Part shown: in pieces, positions 1 through 12,048 of the stretch | Position numbering within the stretch: the first letter of the stretch is position 1 | Layout of the letters: each line of letters opens with the position of its first letter | NCBI GenBank assembly: GCA_947683425.1 | Contig: CANTUQ010000004.1 | Span: forward strand, 3,510,001-3,574,000 | Origin: Excoecaria cochinchinensis | Lineage: Eukaryota > Streptophyta > Magnoliopsida > Malpighiales > Euphorbiaceae | Direction of reading: 5' to 3' | Length of the DNA stretch: 64,000 bases | The notes under the pieces: generated by a model | Seen by the model: the letters and a program-made list of their open reading frames with translations, nothing else | Database searches by the model: none | Told to the model about the DNA's origin: nothing | Position numbers and translations under genes: made by a program

Positions 1-160
1 CTTGCCTCTCACAAGGCAGTCACGCTTCGCGACTGAGGGTCACGCCTCACAACTTCGTCCAGCCCGCCGAGAAGTCACGCGTTGTGACTGGGAGACAGAG
101 TCACGTGGCGTGACTGGGAGTCATGTCTCGTGACTTATCTCTCTCAGGGAAGTCACGACA
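1..160. repeat. GTCACG-type palindrome array in truncated LTR
   Basis: Interspersed copies of GTCACG and CGTGAC with spacing of about 10-30 bases (for example CAGTCACGCTTCGCGACTG). The same array type is at 25138-25556 in the related solo LTR J. The array continues off the left edge. Confidence 0.75.
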
Positions 161-1229
161 CACTGGAAATGGAAAATTATACAGAAACGCGATTTCCCAT
201 TTCCAGCTTACCCAGAATTCAAAGAACTCGATAAAATCATTTTCAATCTGATTCAAAACACATCCAAACTCATCTTACCTTACAGTCGATCTTCCAAACA
301 TCATAAACAAGATAATTGCAATTAATTCCACAATCAAACAATCAAAATCATGCATAAACCCATTCAAGAATATAAACCCTAAAAGTTACAGTAGGTTCAA
401 AACACAAACTCAGAACTTCCAAATCAATACTTGTCATGCATTACTAACACATCTACTCACTTAATCATGCATATACACAATCTAAAACACACCAAACTCC
501 AGAAATTAGACCATGCAAACACATTATAAGTATAGTGAGAAATAGGGCAGAGACATTCAACTGAGATTGAAGAACAGAGAAGTTCAAACATTGCATGCAT
601 TCAAAATGCTCCCAAACCTGGCAATGACGATCCAAAATCACGCTTCAAGATCAATCCTCACTCCTTTCCTTGCCTTTACTTTGCTTCTTCTTATCATCAA
701 ACACTTGCACAAACAAAACCCATAATTACTCTTCAAAACCCTAACTCAACCAAAACCAGGAAAAGATGAAGAAGAATAGTATGTAGAAACCTTGACCCAA
801 CTTACCTCTTCAAGCAAAGCAGAAACTCCACCAAGAAACCCAATCACGCACACAACCAAGGAAGGGGAGGCAAGGAACGGGAAAAAGGAAAAGAAAGAAA
901 TCAAAGAGGAGAAGAAGAGAGAGTAGAAAACGTGATCTGCTCTTCTCCTTCATTCTTTGTCTCTTTTTCTCATTTTCCCATTAATTGCCCACCAACCAAG
1001 ACACATGGCAGCCTCCTATTGGCTCACACCAAAATATCTTGTCTTAATGCTCTTTAGTCCTTAGACAAATTACACTTCACTCACTTACACGATTCTTTCC
1101 TTACAAACTTAATTATCTTTTCAATTAGGTCCTTAACACTCCAAATTTCTCTAGCACAAATTACCGAAATACCCTTCCGATCCCGACTTTGCATGCAAAT
1201 CCTGACTAGGGCCATTTTGGGGTGTGATA
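1..1229 (-). mobile_element. Truncated Tekay-type LTR (family of solo LTR J), left part outside window
   Basis: Read on the minus strand this begins at 1229 with an LTR start (TATCACACCCC, expected TGTCACACC with one G-to-A change) and matches the first 1.2-1.3 kb of solo LTR J at 23985-25250, including the stretch just before J's palindrome array. It ends at the window edge inside its own array of GTCACG/CGTGAC palindromes (1-160). The other edge cuts abruptly into the integrase of element A at 1230, so this LTR was inserted into A. GGAAG (1230-1234) would be one copy of the target-site duplication; the other lies outside. Whether it belongs to a full element or is a solo LTR cannot be decided here. 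Confidence 0.85.
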
Positions 1230-2279
1230 GGAAGCACGACTCAGTTTGGGTAATAGTGGATCGGCTCATGAAGTCAGCTCATTTTCTACCAGTTAGAGTG
1301 GATTATCTGATGGATAAGTTAGCCAGTATCTATCCGGATGAGGTAGTTAGATTGGATGGAGTGCCGTTATCTATAATATCAGATCGGGACCTAAGGTTTA
1401 CATCCAAGTTTTGGAAAGAATTGCAAAGAGCTTTGGGTACCAAGTTGAACTTCAGTACGGCATTCCATCCTCAGACAGATGGTCAGTCAGAGAGGGTTAT
1501 TCAGATCTTAGAGGATATGTTGCGGGCTTGTGCTTTGGATTTTTCGAGTAGTTGGGATAGATATGTGCAGCTTATGGAGTTTGCCTACAACAATAGCTAT
1601 CAGTCGAGCATCGGTATAGCACCATATGAAGCTTTATATGGTCGGCAGTGTAGGACTCCGATTTGTTGGACCGAGCTATCCGAGCGTTTAGTGATTGGGC
1701 TGGAGATGGTTAGGGATACCGAGGAGAAGATCAGAGTTGTGCAGCGGAATCTGAAGGCGGCTAAAGATTGACAAAAGTATTATGCCAATATGAAGAGGAA
1801 AGATGTGCAGTTTTGAGTCGGGGACAAGGTTTTCCTTAAAGTTTTGCCTTGGAGGAAAGTGCTTCGATTTGGAAAGAAGGGTAAGCTTAGTCCTCGCTTC
1901 ATTGGTCCCTATGAGATTTTGGCTAAGATTGGTCCGGTAGCCTATAGATTGGCTTTACCGATGGAGTTGGCAAAGTTGCACGATGTCTTCCATGTTTTGA
2001 TGCGTTATCGGTACAGATCAGATCCTTCACATGTTTTGTCAATTCAAGATGTATAAGTTCAGCCAGATTTCTCTTATGATGAAGAACCAAAAGCTATCCT
2101 AGCTCGAGAAATGAGACAGCTGAGGAGTAAGCAGATCCCTTTAGTAAAAGTGTTATGGAATCACCATGGAGTCGAGGAAGTGACTTGGAAACCAAAGGAT
2201 TCAATGAGAGCTCAGTATCCGCATTTATTCAGTTCAAGTGAGAATTTCGAGGACAAAATTCTTGTTAGTAGGGGAGAGT
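1230..2279 (+). pseudogene. Element A: 3' end of Ty3/gypsy pol (integrase core, GPY/F-like region, chromodomain), decayed
   Basis: This is the C-terminal part of a Tekay-type polyprotein: integrase catalytic core (DSVWVIVDRL, then VSDRD-like ISDRD and FHPQTDGQSER), the FIGPYEIL (GPY/F) region, and a final chromodomain-like segment (VKVLWNHHGVEEVTW). One frame is kept throughout but is broken by three stops: TGA at 1769, TGA at 1814 and TAA at 2054. The protein is very close to that of element F, so A and F are the same family. The 5' part of A is missing because the LTR at 1-1229 interrupts it inside the integrase. The polypurine tract AGTAGGGGAGAGT (2267-2279) precedes the 3' LTR. It would have integrated element cDNA in the nucleus; it is not functional now. 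Confidence 0.93.
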
Positions 2280-2916
2280 TGTCACACCCCGTTTGCCCCC
2301 TAGTAGAATGAGCCATCTGTGTGTGCATGCAATGTGTGTGTTTTGGCATATTATAAGGGCATTCTTGGTAAAAATGCATGTTTGTGGGTTTTATTAGTAT
2401 GAGGGTGCATGTATGGTAGTAGGATGTGAGTAAGTTGGGTTATGTTTGTGTGTTCATGAGCATACCATAGTAGGGTGTGTTTAAGTTGGGGTGTCTTTGT
2501 GTGTGAATGATGCATGTGGTTTGAGTGTGAGTGATCAAATCCCATTAATAGGAAGATGACACTTGCCTAGGGTTAGGAAAAGAAAAAGAAGAAGAAAGAA
2601 CAAGGGGAGAGGTATAAATCATTCCCGTTTTTCCCTTCTCACCCTCTATTCTTCTTCCTTTTCTCTTCACCGATAACCCTAGCTTAGATTCAAGCGCTGC
2701 TAGTGGGAATTGATCATCTCCTTATGTTTCTTTTGGTAAGTTCTTGCATTTTATCTTCATCTCCTTCTTTCTTTTCATTGTTGTTCATCTTCTCCTTCAT
2801 TTTCTGGGTTTGGGGTTTTGATCTTGGGTTTGTATTTTGTGTGTTATTGTTGATTTGTTGGTTAGTTGAGCCTCCCCGTGACCCGAAAGGCAAGGAGAAG
2901 GTTGGTACTAGTGGAA

Positions 2917-5563
2917 TGTAACACCCCTTACCCATACGTAGGCGATCCCATCCGATAAGGAATGAGATGCCGTATGAGTAAAGGTGCCACCACACAGATA
3001 CAGAAAACGCATACATTCATACATAAACATACATAACGAAACACAGGATAATTTAAAACTTTATAACACCATTCATAGAATAAGTTGATCATGCATTAAT
3101 ATAATAGAAGCATTACATTACTGTTCTGATCAACTGAGAGATATAAACGATAATTACAAATCCCAAGATTACATATACAAAAGCGGAAGCGGATACATAA
3201 TCAAAATATGAGAGTTCTATACAAAAAGAATCATAAAGCTACAAAAATAAGCCCTACACTAAGACCCTGCTGTGTTGGCTTCGATGGCGGCGACTCTCCC
3301 AAGACAAATTCCTTCCGCACCTGCACGGGTAAACACACCGTGCTAAGCGATAAACGCTTAGTGGGGAAACAAACACATAGCATAAGGACAACCATTCACA
3401 ACGGTCGTCAAAGCAGTTCGCATGCGTACATACATATAGCCATTCATCAAAAGGTTCATAACAATAATCATATTCTCATAGCAGATTTTACTTTTCATCA
3501 TTGAATCCATAAGGATAAAACATATGTTTTCTCATATAACAATTCATACCAGCACTATGAGCATTGAAACACCTGCTGACTCAAGGTAGTGGATAACGAG
3601 TGAACAGAAAGTACTTTACGGGTACTAACCGAATATGAAGAATCATTTTAACTTTTCATTCATAAATATTTCCAGAAGGACCTTAAACAAGATCCAAACA
3701 CATTACAGAAGTTCGCGAGGAACCAAACGGGGACCTGATCAGGGTCCGAACGGAAAACAGAAGCTGCAGCAAAGACTCTATTAGGCATGCCTAACTATCC
3801 ACTTACTAGACTCTAGTAGGTCATACGTAAACCATTCAATCCATTTCATAATTTCTCAAAATAATCATCATATATGTGCACAATAATATCATGGTTCCAT
3901 ATTCATGTCATTCATAAAACACTTAGCATAAATCGCATAACTGTTAAAAGAAACAGAAGTTCATGCCACGTACAATGAAAGAAAACTCATTTAACATACA
4001 AGGGACTGTCGCGCTCGCGACAGAGACCAAAGTCTCTTCGCTGCGTGCGCGCGACGGACTTCGCGACCACAAGGAGGACGGAAGGGCCAGGCTCTGTCGC
4101 GCTCGTGACGGATGTCGCGATCGCGACAGAGGACAAATGGTGCTGTCGCGGGCTCGCGATGGATTGCGTGGTTGCGATAGCACTAGGCCAACAATACGCT
4201 CTGTCGCGATCGCGATAGTTGTCGCGGTCGCAACAGAGGGTACATATCACTTCGGCTGTCGCGGGCTCGCGACGGCATCGCGTGCTCGCGACAGCGAAGC
4301 TCCCAACACCGCTCTCTGTCGCGATCGCGATAGGTGTCGCGAACGCGACAGTGTCGGGACTTCGAAAATCTGCAGAAATTCTGCAGATTTTCTTCTTCCA
4401 AATCCTCAACCAACCACACAAAACTCATTCCAAGGTTACTTACCTCAAATCCAGCCATCCATTAACATCAACAACCATAATACAACATTTATTCACAATA
4501 AACTTCATCCAATCCATTACTTTACACATTCAATTTCAAAAATCAATCAAAAACCCAATTTATGCATCAAACCACATCAATTCCAAAATTACCATAATTA
4601 ACTCATGCTTTTGCAAGATTCACACTTCAAAGCAAATACCCATATCATATACATCAAGATACAGAACATCTAACAATCAAATTCCAAGAAATCATCAAAA
4701 CACATACATGAACATTTCTCATGCAAAAGTAAGAAAGTTCCCAAACCTTCAAAATCCTTTGCTCCTATTGTTTAGTTCCACTTGGTCTAACCTTCTCTTT
4801 ACCCTTTGGTTCACGAGGAGGTTTAACTAAGCAACAAAAGCAACCCAACACAGAAACACAAAACCCACTTCAAACCCATTTCCGAAAATAAGAAAGAAAG
4901 AGAAGAAGATGGAGAACAAAATGAAGAAAATGAGAATAAATGCAGTAGATTTACCTTTAAAATGCTAAAAAATGATCAATTTCCACCAACTAAGCCTTTC
5001 TTCCAAGCTAGGGTTCTTGGAGGAAGAGAAAAAGAAGAAGAAGAGAGTGAGGGAGGAGAAGAACGGGAATGAAGGCAGCCACCGTTCCCTTCTCTCCTCT
5101 TTCCTTTTTCTTTTTCTTTTTCCTTAACCCTAGACAAGTGTCACTTCTCCATTGGTGGGATTTGATCACTCACACCCAAAAGACATGCCTCATATACACA
5201 CAAGACTCTCCCAACTAATGCATCCTACTCATGTGTGAGCAACACACAAGTGCAACTCCTAACACACACCCTACAAACATATGCATGTCTACACACTACA
5301 ATAACTCACTAGTGCATATCCTACTATGGTGCACTCAACCACACATGATGAAACTCTCATGAACACACACTACAATGGTGCGCTTGAGCACACACCAAAC
5401 TAACCCAACTAACTCACACCATGGCACCATGCATGCACCCACGTGCTAGCAAAACTCTTAAAACATGCAAGATTACCAAAATGCCCTCATGATACAAAAC
5501 TCATGCAATTTTACACACATACATATATGGCTCATTCAACTAGGGGGCAAACGGGGTGTGACA
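2917..5563 (-). mobile_element. Solo LTR S1 (Tekay, F family), TSD TGGAA
   Basis: A complete 2,647-bp LTR with no internal region, flanked by perfect 5-bp duplications TGGAA (2912-2916 and 5564-5568). On the minus strand it runs from TGTCACACCCCGTTTGCCCC to GGGGTGTTACA, the same start as A and F. Solo LTRs arise by recombination between the two LTRs of one element. It landed in the LTR of a relative of its own family. In minus orientation it shows the donor-like site, a PKGKE frame (about 4775-4832), palindrome array (4005-4360), multi-hairpin domain (3571-3824) and double hairpin (3323-3361). Confidence 0.95.
4005..4360. repeat. GTCGCG-type palindrome array in S1
   Basis: About ten copies of paired half-sites of the type GTCGCGATCGCGAC, in the variants TGTCGCGCTCGCGACAG and GTCGCGATCGCGACAG, separated by 25-40 bases. 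It is strongly CpG-rich inside an AT-rich LTR. The long reading frames that cross it on both strands are a by-product of the lack of TAA/TGA in this sequence. Confidence 0.85.
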
Positions 5564-5994
5564 TGGAACTCATTAGATTTGGAGCTAAGGAGATAAGGTT
5601 TGGAATTTCTGCTGTTTTGTTATTCATATGTTCAAATGTGCATGTGCATGAATTTCTGAAATTTTGGTTATGTAAATGGACCTATATTGGCATGCATGTT
5701 ATGGGTTTTTGGTTGTGATAAATGATTATGCATAAGTGTGGATTTATTGAAGTGATTGTGAGGATTGAATGAGTTTTGCTCCAAAATTTCCAGATTTTGT
5801 GATCTTTGAGATTGTGAGTTTAAATTGATGAATTAATGGGAATTAATTGTTGAAATATGTTGTTTTATGTTCGTTATGATGTTTTGGAGGCTATAATTGA
5901 GGTAAGATTGGATTAAAAGTGTTTTGGGTCAAAATGGATTTGATTAGGGGAAAAATCTGGATGTTTGTGTTTTGCTGGGAACTGGAAATGTCAT

Positions 5995-6400
5995 CTCTGC
6001 CCCGAGCGCGACAGAGAAGAATGCCAGGTCTCACGTTATGGCACTGTACATTGCTCTGTGTCCAACTCGTGTCGGAGAAGCACGACTCGTGCTCCTTATG
6101 TGAGTGAGCTGTGCATCCCCGCAGGATAGCAGCGAAGTAATGGTTTTTCGTCCATCTCGTGTTCCACCATCCGACTCGTGCTCCTTCAGTGTGCGAGTCA
6201 TGCTGTGGAGAGTTAGACGGAGGGAAGGACGCATTTCGGCACGTTTCGTGCTGGCCTAGCACGACTCGTGCTGAGCAGCACGACTCGTGCTGTGGCAATG
6301 TCCCATCTGTTTCGTGCTGCAGAGCACATTTGAGGAGGAATTAGACACGAGTCATGTCCCTCAGCACGACTCGTGCCCATTTCCCCTCTGTCGTGCTCGG
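5995..6400. repeat. CACGAGTCGTG-type palindrome array in element A LTR
   Basis: Repeated units built on GCACGACTCGTGC (for example at 6080, 6258, 6276 and 6364) plus degenerate half-sites, at spacings of about 15-40 bases. It occupies the same LTR position as the GTCGCG array of S1 and the GTCACG array of F, although all three LTRs are one family. Confidence 0.8.
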
Positions 6401-6688
6401 ACCTGTCCTGTTTTTCCTGCGTGCCCAGTTTTTTGAAAATGAATTTCAGACGTCTTTTTCAATTTTTATCCTTACTATATGCTATATGAATGTGTTTATA
6501 TGCCTACTATATTGCGAATTATACAGGGTGAATTATATGTTGTGTTTTGAAACATGATCTGGTTTATGCATGACCTGCTAGAGTCAAGTAAGTGGATAGT
6601 TAGGCACTCCTAATAGAGTCTTTTAGCTACAGCCTCAGTTTAGTTTGGGCACCAATGAGGTCCCCGTTTGGTTCCTCGCGAACCCCTC

Positions 6689-9320
6689 TGTGACGCGTGC
6701 CGGATCCCCGCTGCCGCCCATGGGACCGCCCGCTTGAAGGCGATCGGGCATTTGTGGGTCCGTTGAGAGCTTGCAATAAATCGCAAGTGCGTCTATGTTG
6801 GGCAACAAGGAGGTTTCATGGAGTCGCCACCCAATAGAACATTGGGAAAGTTTATCTCGCCTCGGAGAGCCTAAGCTGCGCTTAGTATCCATTTTGGGCC
6901 AGCCAAAGGGGTCTTGGAAGGTAAACCTCTCGCCCTAAGGAGCCTAGGATTAACGCTAAAGTCTCGTGACACAAGAGGTGTCTTGGAGGGTAAACCTCTC
7001 GCCTCTTTGAGCCCAAAGGCCAGAGCTGAGTTCGGGACTTCTCATTTATTCATACATTGGTTAAGTTTATAGTTGAGTTTTGAATTTATTATTTCATCCC
7101 ATTTCACATACATTTAATGCAATTAATTAAAGCGCATAACATACATTTAAGAAAAAGCGGTAAAAGCATAAGTAAAATAAAGCACATGTAAAAATATTAC
7201 AATAAAACTAAGGGCGGAATACAACCCCCATTGTAAATAAAATACAGATCATGCATAAATCGAAATATTCATTAATGTTGAGGACATTGGTCCTCGCATG
7301 CATATTATTATGAAATAATTTTTATGTGATGATTTTGGATGGAGAAAATTGAGACATTGGTTCCATTTTTATTTAGAAAAAATACCAAGTTAATTAATAA
7401 AAATGGTTTAGTGACTTTCTTTCTAGCTGGCCTAAATAAACAATTTTACAAGAAAATTATATGGCAAAAATAAATAGGAAAAAGCCAAATAAATAAAATA
7501 TTACAAATAAAGAAAAATAAATATTCCGAACGAGCCTTTTGGACCTCCCCGTGTGCTCGCGAAAACGCCCAATCAAAAATGAGTTTAGACATAAAAAACA
7601 AAATACAAATAAAATAATGTTAGTAATTGAATCAATTAAATCAATTAAACATAAAAAAGAATTAATAACAAAATAAAATAAAATAAGATGATATGAAAAG
7701 AATGATAATTGAATCAAAATGTTAACAAACCAAAATAAATGAGAAACATGCATTATATGTGATAAATGATTAAATGATGTGATGAAAATAAAATAAAACA
7801 TGTTAATTAATTAGTACATGAAAATATACACATGATGAAAATAATGATGATAAGTGAAAAATAATAAATGAATAAATAAACAAATAATAATAAATCAATC
7901 ATGTAACAATGATAAAAAGAATAATAAAAATTAGTAAACAAATGAATGATGAAAACAATAATGATATATAACAAGGTTAATTGATGAGTTCATAATTAAT
8001 ATAAACTATTTACATGGAAAAAGATTAATTTAAGTTAATTATTTGCATGTTAAAAATAATTAGGAATCACAATGAAATCATTTACATGTTAGGAATTGAA
8101 AGAAAACAATATTCACATGAACAAATATAAAATCATATATAAACAATTAAATGGAACAAATATAAGATCAATACAAATGAATAGATGAAAACAATAAATA
8201 AATCAATAAAAACAATAAAATATACATGAATGAATTAAATAATAATAGATTAGAATTGAAATTGAGCCTAGAATATTTACCCTCAGAGTATTGGATTTGA
8301 TGAAGGAAAAGTGATGATTTTCCGGAAAATTGCTTGAAAGAATAATTTAGCAATAAAATTAATTCTCTTTGTTTATGGAGAAAACAAAGGAATTGACTTG
8401 TATGCTTAAGATTGAAAAGAAATTGATTTCAAAGTGATGATTAATTTCTTGTGTTTATGGAGGAAAAACAAAGAAATTAATTGGAATAATTAAGAATTGA
8501 AAATTGATCTTTCAATTTCAATTAAACCTTTTTAATTAAAAGAGAAATCTGAAATTTTTGAAGAGAAAATAGAAGAAAAAGAATTCTGGAAATTTTTGGT
8601 CTAAAAAGAATGTGGAGGCTCCTTTGATTTTTCATCATAAAGTCTTTATAAAATAAAATAGGATGCCCTAATTTAATTAAGAAAAACAAACCTATTTTAA
8701 CACAAAATTCTTTTATTTTTAATGATAAAATCAAGTTTTATTAATTAATTATATAAAAAAATATTTTAGAATTTAATTTGAACTCAAAAACCCAAAAAAA
8801 AATGGGATAAAAAACGGATTTTTTGGTGAAAAAATCGGAAAAAGGGGTATCAGACCCTATAGCGACGGCCAGGGGATGAGGGACGCCCGTCGCTATAGAG
8901 CGACGGGCTTCACGCAGCTAGGCTGCGCGAAATCCGCGTGCAGTGCGCACAATGCTGCGCGTCGCTTTTTAGCGACGCGCGGCATTGGCGACGCTGCGCG
9001 TCTCCAAATCTCGCCTAGCACGCTGCCTGGGCGTCTGCGCGCTGGGTGCCTGCGCGCTGCCGAGCCCGACACTCGCGATCCGAAAAAATTTTTATGTTTT
9101 AATTTTATTTTTTTAATTTTAAATTGACTAAAAACACTATAATTTTAAGCCTTCATTTTTCAAAACTAATTTTTTAAATATTTTTTATTATTTTCTAATT
9201 TTTCACTCTAAAATGCAAATTTGACGAGAAAACCATCACTTTTAACCTTTTAAGCCTGTGAAGGCAATTATCATCATTGGGTAACTTCGATCTAGGCTTA
9301 CTCAGGACTCGGTGTCTACA
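6689..9320. mobile_element. Solo LTR B, unrelated LTR family (possibly Tat/Ogre-like), TSD CCCTC
   Basis: A 2,632-bp sequence beginning TGTGACGCG and ending GGTGTCTACA, flanked by perfect CCCTC duplications (6684-6688, 9321-9325) and interrupting element A's LTR in the middle of its multi-hairpin domain. No gag or pol is present. It shares none of the Tekay LTR modules. Two 30-40 base blocks around 6905 and 6980 are related (GGAAGGTAAACCTCTCGCC and GGAGGGTAAACCTCTCGCC). The TGTAGACACC terminus read from the other strand and the GAGTCGCCACC block suggest a Tat-type gypsy LTR, but family and orientation are inferred only. Most of 7100-8830 is AT-rich and non-coding. Confidence 0.85.
8856..9085. 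repeat. GC-rich hairpin island in solo LTR B
   Basis: A GC-rich block in an AT-rich LTR. It contains TATAGCGACGG (about 8858) answered by CCGTCGCTATA (8887-8897), and a 10-bp stem GCGCGTCGCT / AGCGACGCGC with a 3-base loop (about 8957-8979), followed by TGCGCG/CTGCGCGCTG repeats. Confidence 0.7.
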
Positions 9321-10163
9321 CCCTCAGTATTTGGATCTTGTTTAACGTCCCTTTTGTAAAATGTTTTGTAATTGATAAAATTAAGTGGTTTTTGATTCGT
9401 ACCCATAAGGTACTGTCAGTATTCGATTCGTACCCGTAAGGTACTGTCCGTATACTCATTATCCACTATTGTGAGTCAGCAGGTGTCTTGTTTGCTTTAT
9501 TTTACTCTAATGTGATTATACGATTGTGATATTGAATGAGTATGATAATGAGATGAATGATCAGTTAATGTAATTATGAATGTGAATATGGATGTGAGCA
9601 TATGTTATCGAAAGTATGGCATTTATATGCAAGAATGTATAATTACTTACTATGATTATCTGCATTTACCATTGTGAATATGTTATACCTCGACGACTAT
9701 TGTGAATGGCCGTCCATACTGCTTGTGTGTTTCCCCACTAAGCATTTATCGCTTAGCACGGTGTTTTTACCCGTACAGGTGCGGAAGATGTTTTGCTTTG
9801 GGAGAGTCGCTGTCAATCAAGCCAACACAGGAAGGTTTAGTGTAGGGCTTAGCTTTTGTAATCTTCGATGATTCTTTTGTACAGAACTCTCATGTATCAG
9901 TTTTTGTAGTAGCTTCCGCATTTGTATTTTTTTGATATGTAATTATCTTTTATTTCAGCCAGTTTTTTCAAAACATTATTGTAATCATTTTTGTTATATT
10001 AAAGCATGTTCAGCTGTCGCTCTTATTGTTTTGCAAGGTTTTTAATTACCCTGTATTTGTGAATGTATGATTTGTATTTTATCTGTGTGGTGGCACCTTG
10101 ACTCGTACGGCATCTCACTCCTTATCGGATGGGATCGCCTACATATGGGTAAGGGGTGTTACA

Positions 10164-11611
10164 ATTTTGGAGATTGATTCCTTCAATTTTACATATTCAT
10201 TAAAATATCGAAAACTTGCGACGAAATCTAGAGACTCCCTATTTTTGAAAATATACTTTTCAAACTCGCTTTGTGTAGAAATTTTTTTAGAATGTTTAGA
10301 AAAATTGGCTCTAAAATAGAGTGAGCGAGTTTGATAATTATTTTCTCAAGAACAAAGATATTTTTGGCTTTTGTTGCAAGTTTTCAGTACTTTAATGAAT
10401 ATGAAAAATTGAGTGAAGTCCGAAATTTCAGAATCTAATATCCAAAATAGTTTTAAAGATCCCATATTAGCTCTATAATTCTACCTAGATCAGTTAAAAA
10501 TTTTAGTATATAGGAGGCTCACTTTAAACAGTATCAGAATCTTTGATTAAATATTTTTGAGTGATTTTATAGGGTTTGCATGTGTCTGAAGAAGAAAATA
10601 AGTTTTGAAAGGAAAAAAAAATTTAGAGCAATTTCATAAATTGAAAGAATTCAGGAAATATTCAAGTACCTAATAAGGAATAAAATCATAATACAAGTAT
10701 CTAATTTGTAGTTTTTAAAATTCAGAAATACAATCAAGAAAAGTCGAATAGTTCAGAGATTAAAGTATGAATTTTTCCTAAATAAAAAAAGCACCCTTAA
10801 ACCATGTTTATTATATGATATAACAATATTTCTTCATCCAAGTCCAAAACCACTTAACATTATGTGAACAAATGTGGACAAGATGAAGTCTAATAAATCT
10901 GTCAATTCTATATTGTTACTGCCACCATAGCCACCGTCTTCGGAGGTTCTTGTTCTGATAGTCCACCACCTTCATCCTTAAATTCTAATCATTGATTTAT
11001 GAATTTCAAAGTGATCATGACACATTTCCGTGTTCTCATATCAAATATAGAAGCAATTTTGTTTCTAGTAGATCCAATCAAATTGTTACTATACATTCTT
11101 ATAGACCTTCTCAATTACTAACACACTGCACTATTCGTTACTCTATCGAATTTACTCAAATTGAATATTAACCGGAATCTATCTTTGCTACAGCGTTTTA
11201 ATCAAAAATTGGGGCCAATCTATTAGTTTTTTGAAAACTGAGTTCGTGAGTAGCACTAAATAGTTTCTATATTCGGTAATTCAAACTCAAACGTGATTAA
11301 AACGTTTACGGTCGACAAAAAGAAATTGAGTACCTATTACAGCCATAAGGAAATTTTTTATAAGACCAAATAGTATTATTATAAAAGTGATCCTGATAGG
11401 GACATAGTTAGGAATTCAGTCCAATGGGATGAAAAATTATAACATTTTATAAAAAATTTATTCACATAAAATTTAAATAAGTGCGAATTTTTTTTTTAAG
11501 TATTGAAATCGATATAAATTTTTTATTTAAATTTATTTTTTAAATGTGCTAAAATATTGAAAATTTTATGTACGGACATTTTTATTGAAGGTTAATATTG
11601 AAATATTGTTC
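10164..11611. other. AT-rich spacer between element A and the copia element, no gene seen
   Basis: No open reading frame with recognisable similarity, no RNA gene and no terminal repeats were found. It is the old host DNA (or an unrecognised decayed repeat) into which A's 3' LTR abuts on the left and the copia element was inserted on the right. Confidence 0.5.
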
Positions 11612-11616
11612 ATATT

Positions 11617-12048
11617 TGATAGATTTGGAAATTATAACAAATATAATTTAATGGAGGTATCATAATAAATGGTACCTACCTCTTGTAGTGCAGAAACTCG
11701 TTGCGGAAGCATCTACAAGGATCCCGTTTGTTTTTGGTCACTGGCCTGGCTTTTATCCACATGTGGGATAATAGCAGTTATTCCACAATCTAAAAGCCCC
11801 GGAAAGATTACGACAAAAAACTATGAGTGGGAATGAGCAGCCTTGTGGCGTATACGTTTTCTCGTTTCAAAATAATGAGGACCTCACCTCTATTTATAGA
11901 GATCCTAAAAGCTAGAGCCCTAACACTAGTTTAACTCAGACTCTTTCTGAGATAGGATTTGATAATCTTAATCAGATTAAATAACTCAATTTAATCTGGA
12001 TTGGAACTCAATCCATTATAGAGTCATGGGCGTATCCCAACTCTATCA
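11617..12048 (-). repeat. Copia element 3' LTR
   Basis: 432 bp, nearly identical to 55527-55958. Short inverted ends TGATAG/CTATCA. The purine-rich minus-strand stretch GAGTGGGAGA just upstream (12049-12060 region) is a suitable polypurine tract. Confidence 0.93.

Larger units (their letters stand above)
2280..10163 (+). mobile_element. Element A 3' LTR, split by solo LTRs S1 and B
   Basis: Starts TGTCACACCCC directly after the polypurine tract and ends GGGGTGTTACA at 10163. The LTR proper is 2280-2916, 5569-6688 and 9326-10163. Removing S1 and B with one copy of each target duplication leaves 2,595 bp, close to the 2,410 bp of element F's LTR, whose start it shares (CCCCCTAGTAGAATGAGCC). 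It carries the shared Tekay-LTR modules: a splice-donor-like site at 2734, the PKGKE reading frame near 2870-2911, a palindrome array (about 5995-6400), the multi-hairpin domain (6573-9484, split by B) and the double hairpin (9738-9776). The 3' flanking duplication cannot be checked because the 5' LTR is not in the window. Confidence 0.9.

Noticed and set aside
2703..2921. 72-residue hydrophobic frame that looks like a membrane protein
   Set aside because: The hydrophobic part is the T-rich leader between donor-like and acceptor-like sites and is not conserved in other LTRs; only its C-terminal PKGKE part is.
3963..4601. 212-residue open frame (and its 144- and 91-residue partners on the other strand)
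   Set aside because: Product of the stop-poor GTCGCG array; the protein is low-complexity Arg/Asp/Ala and open on both strands at once.
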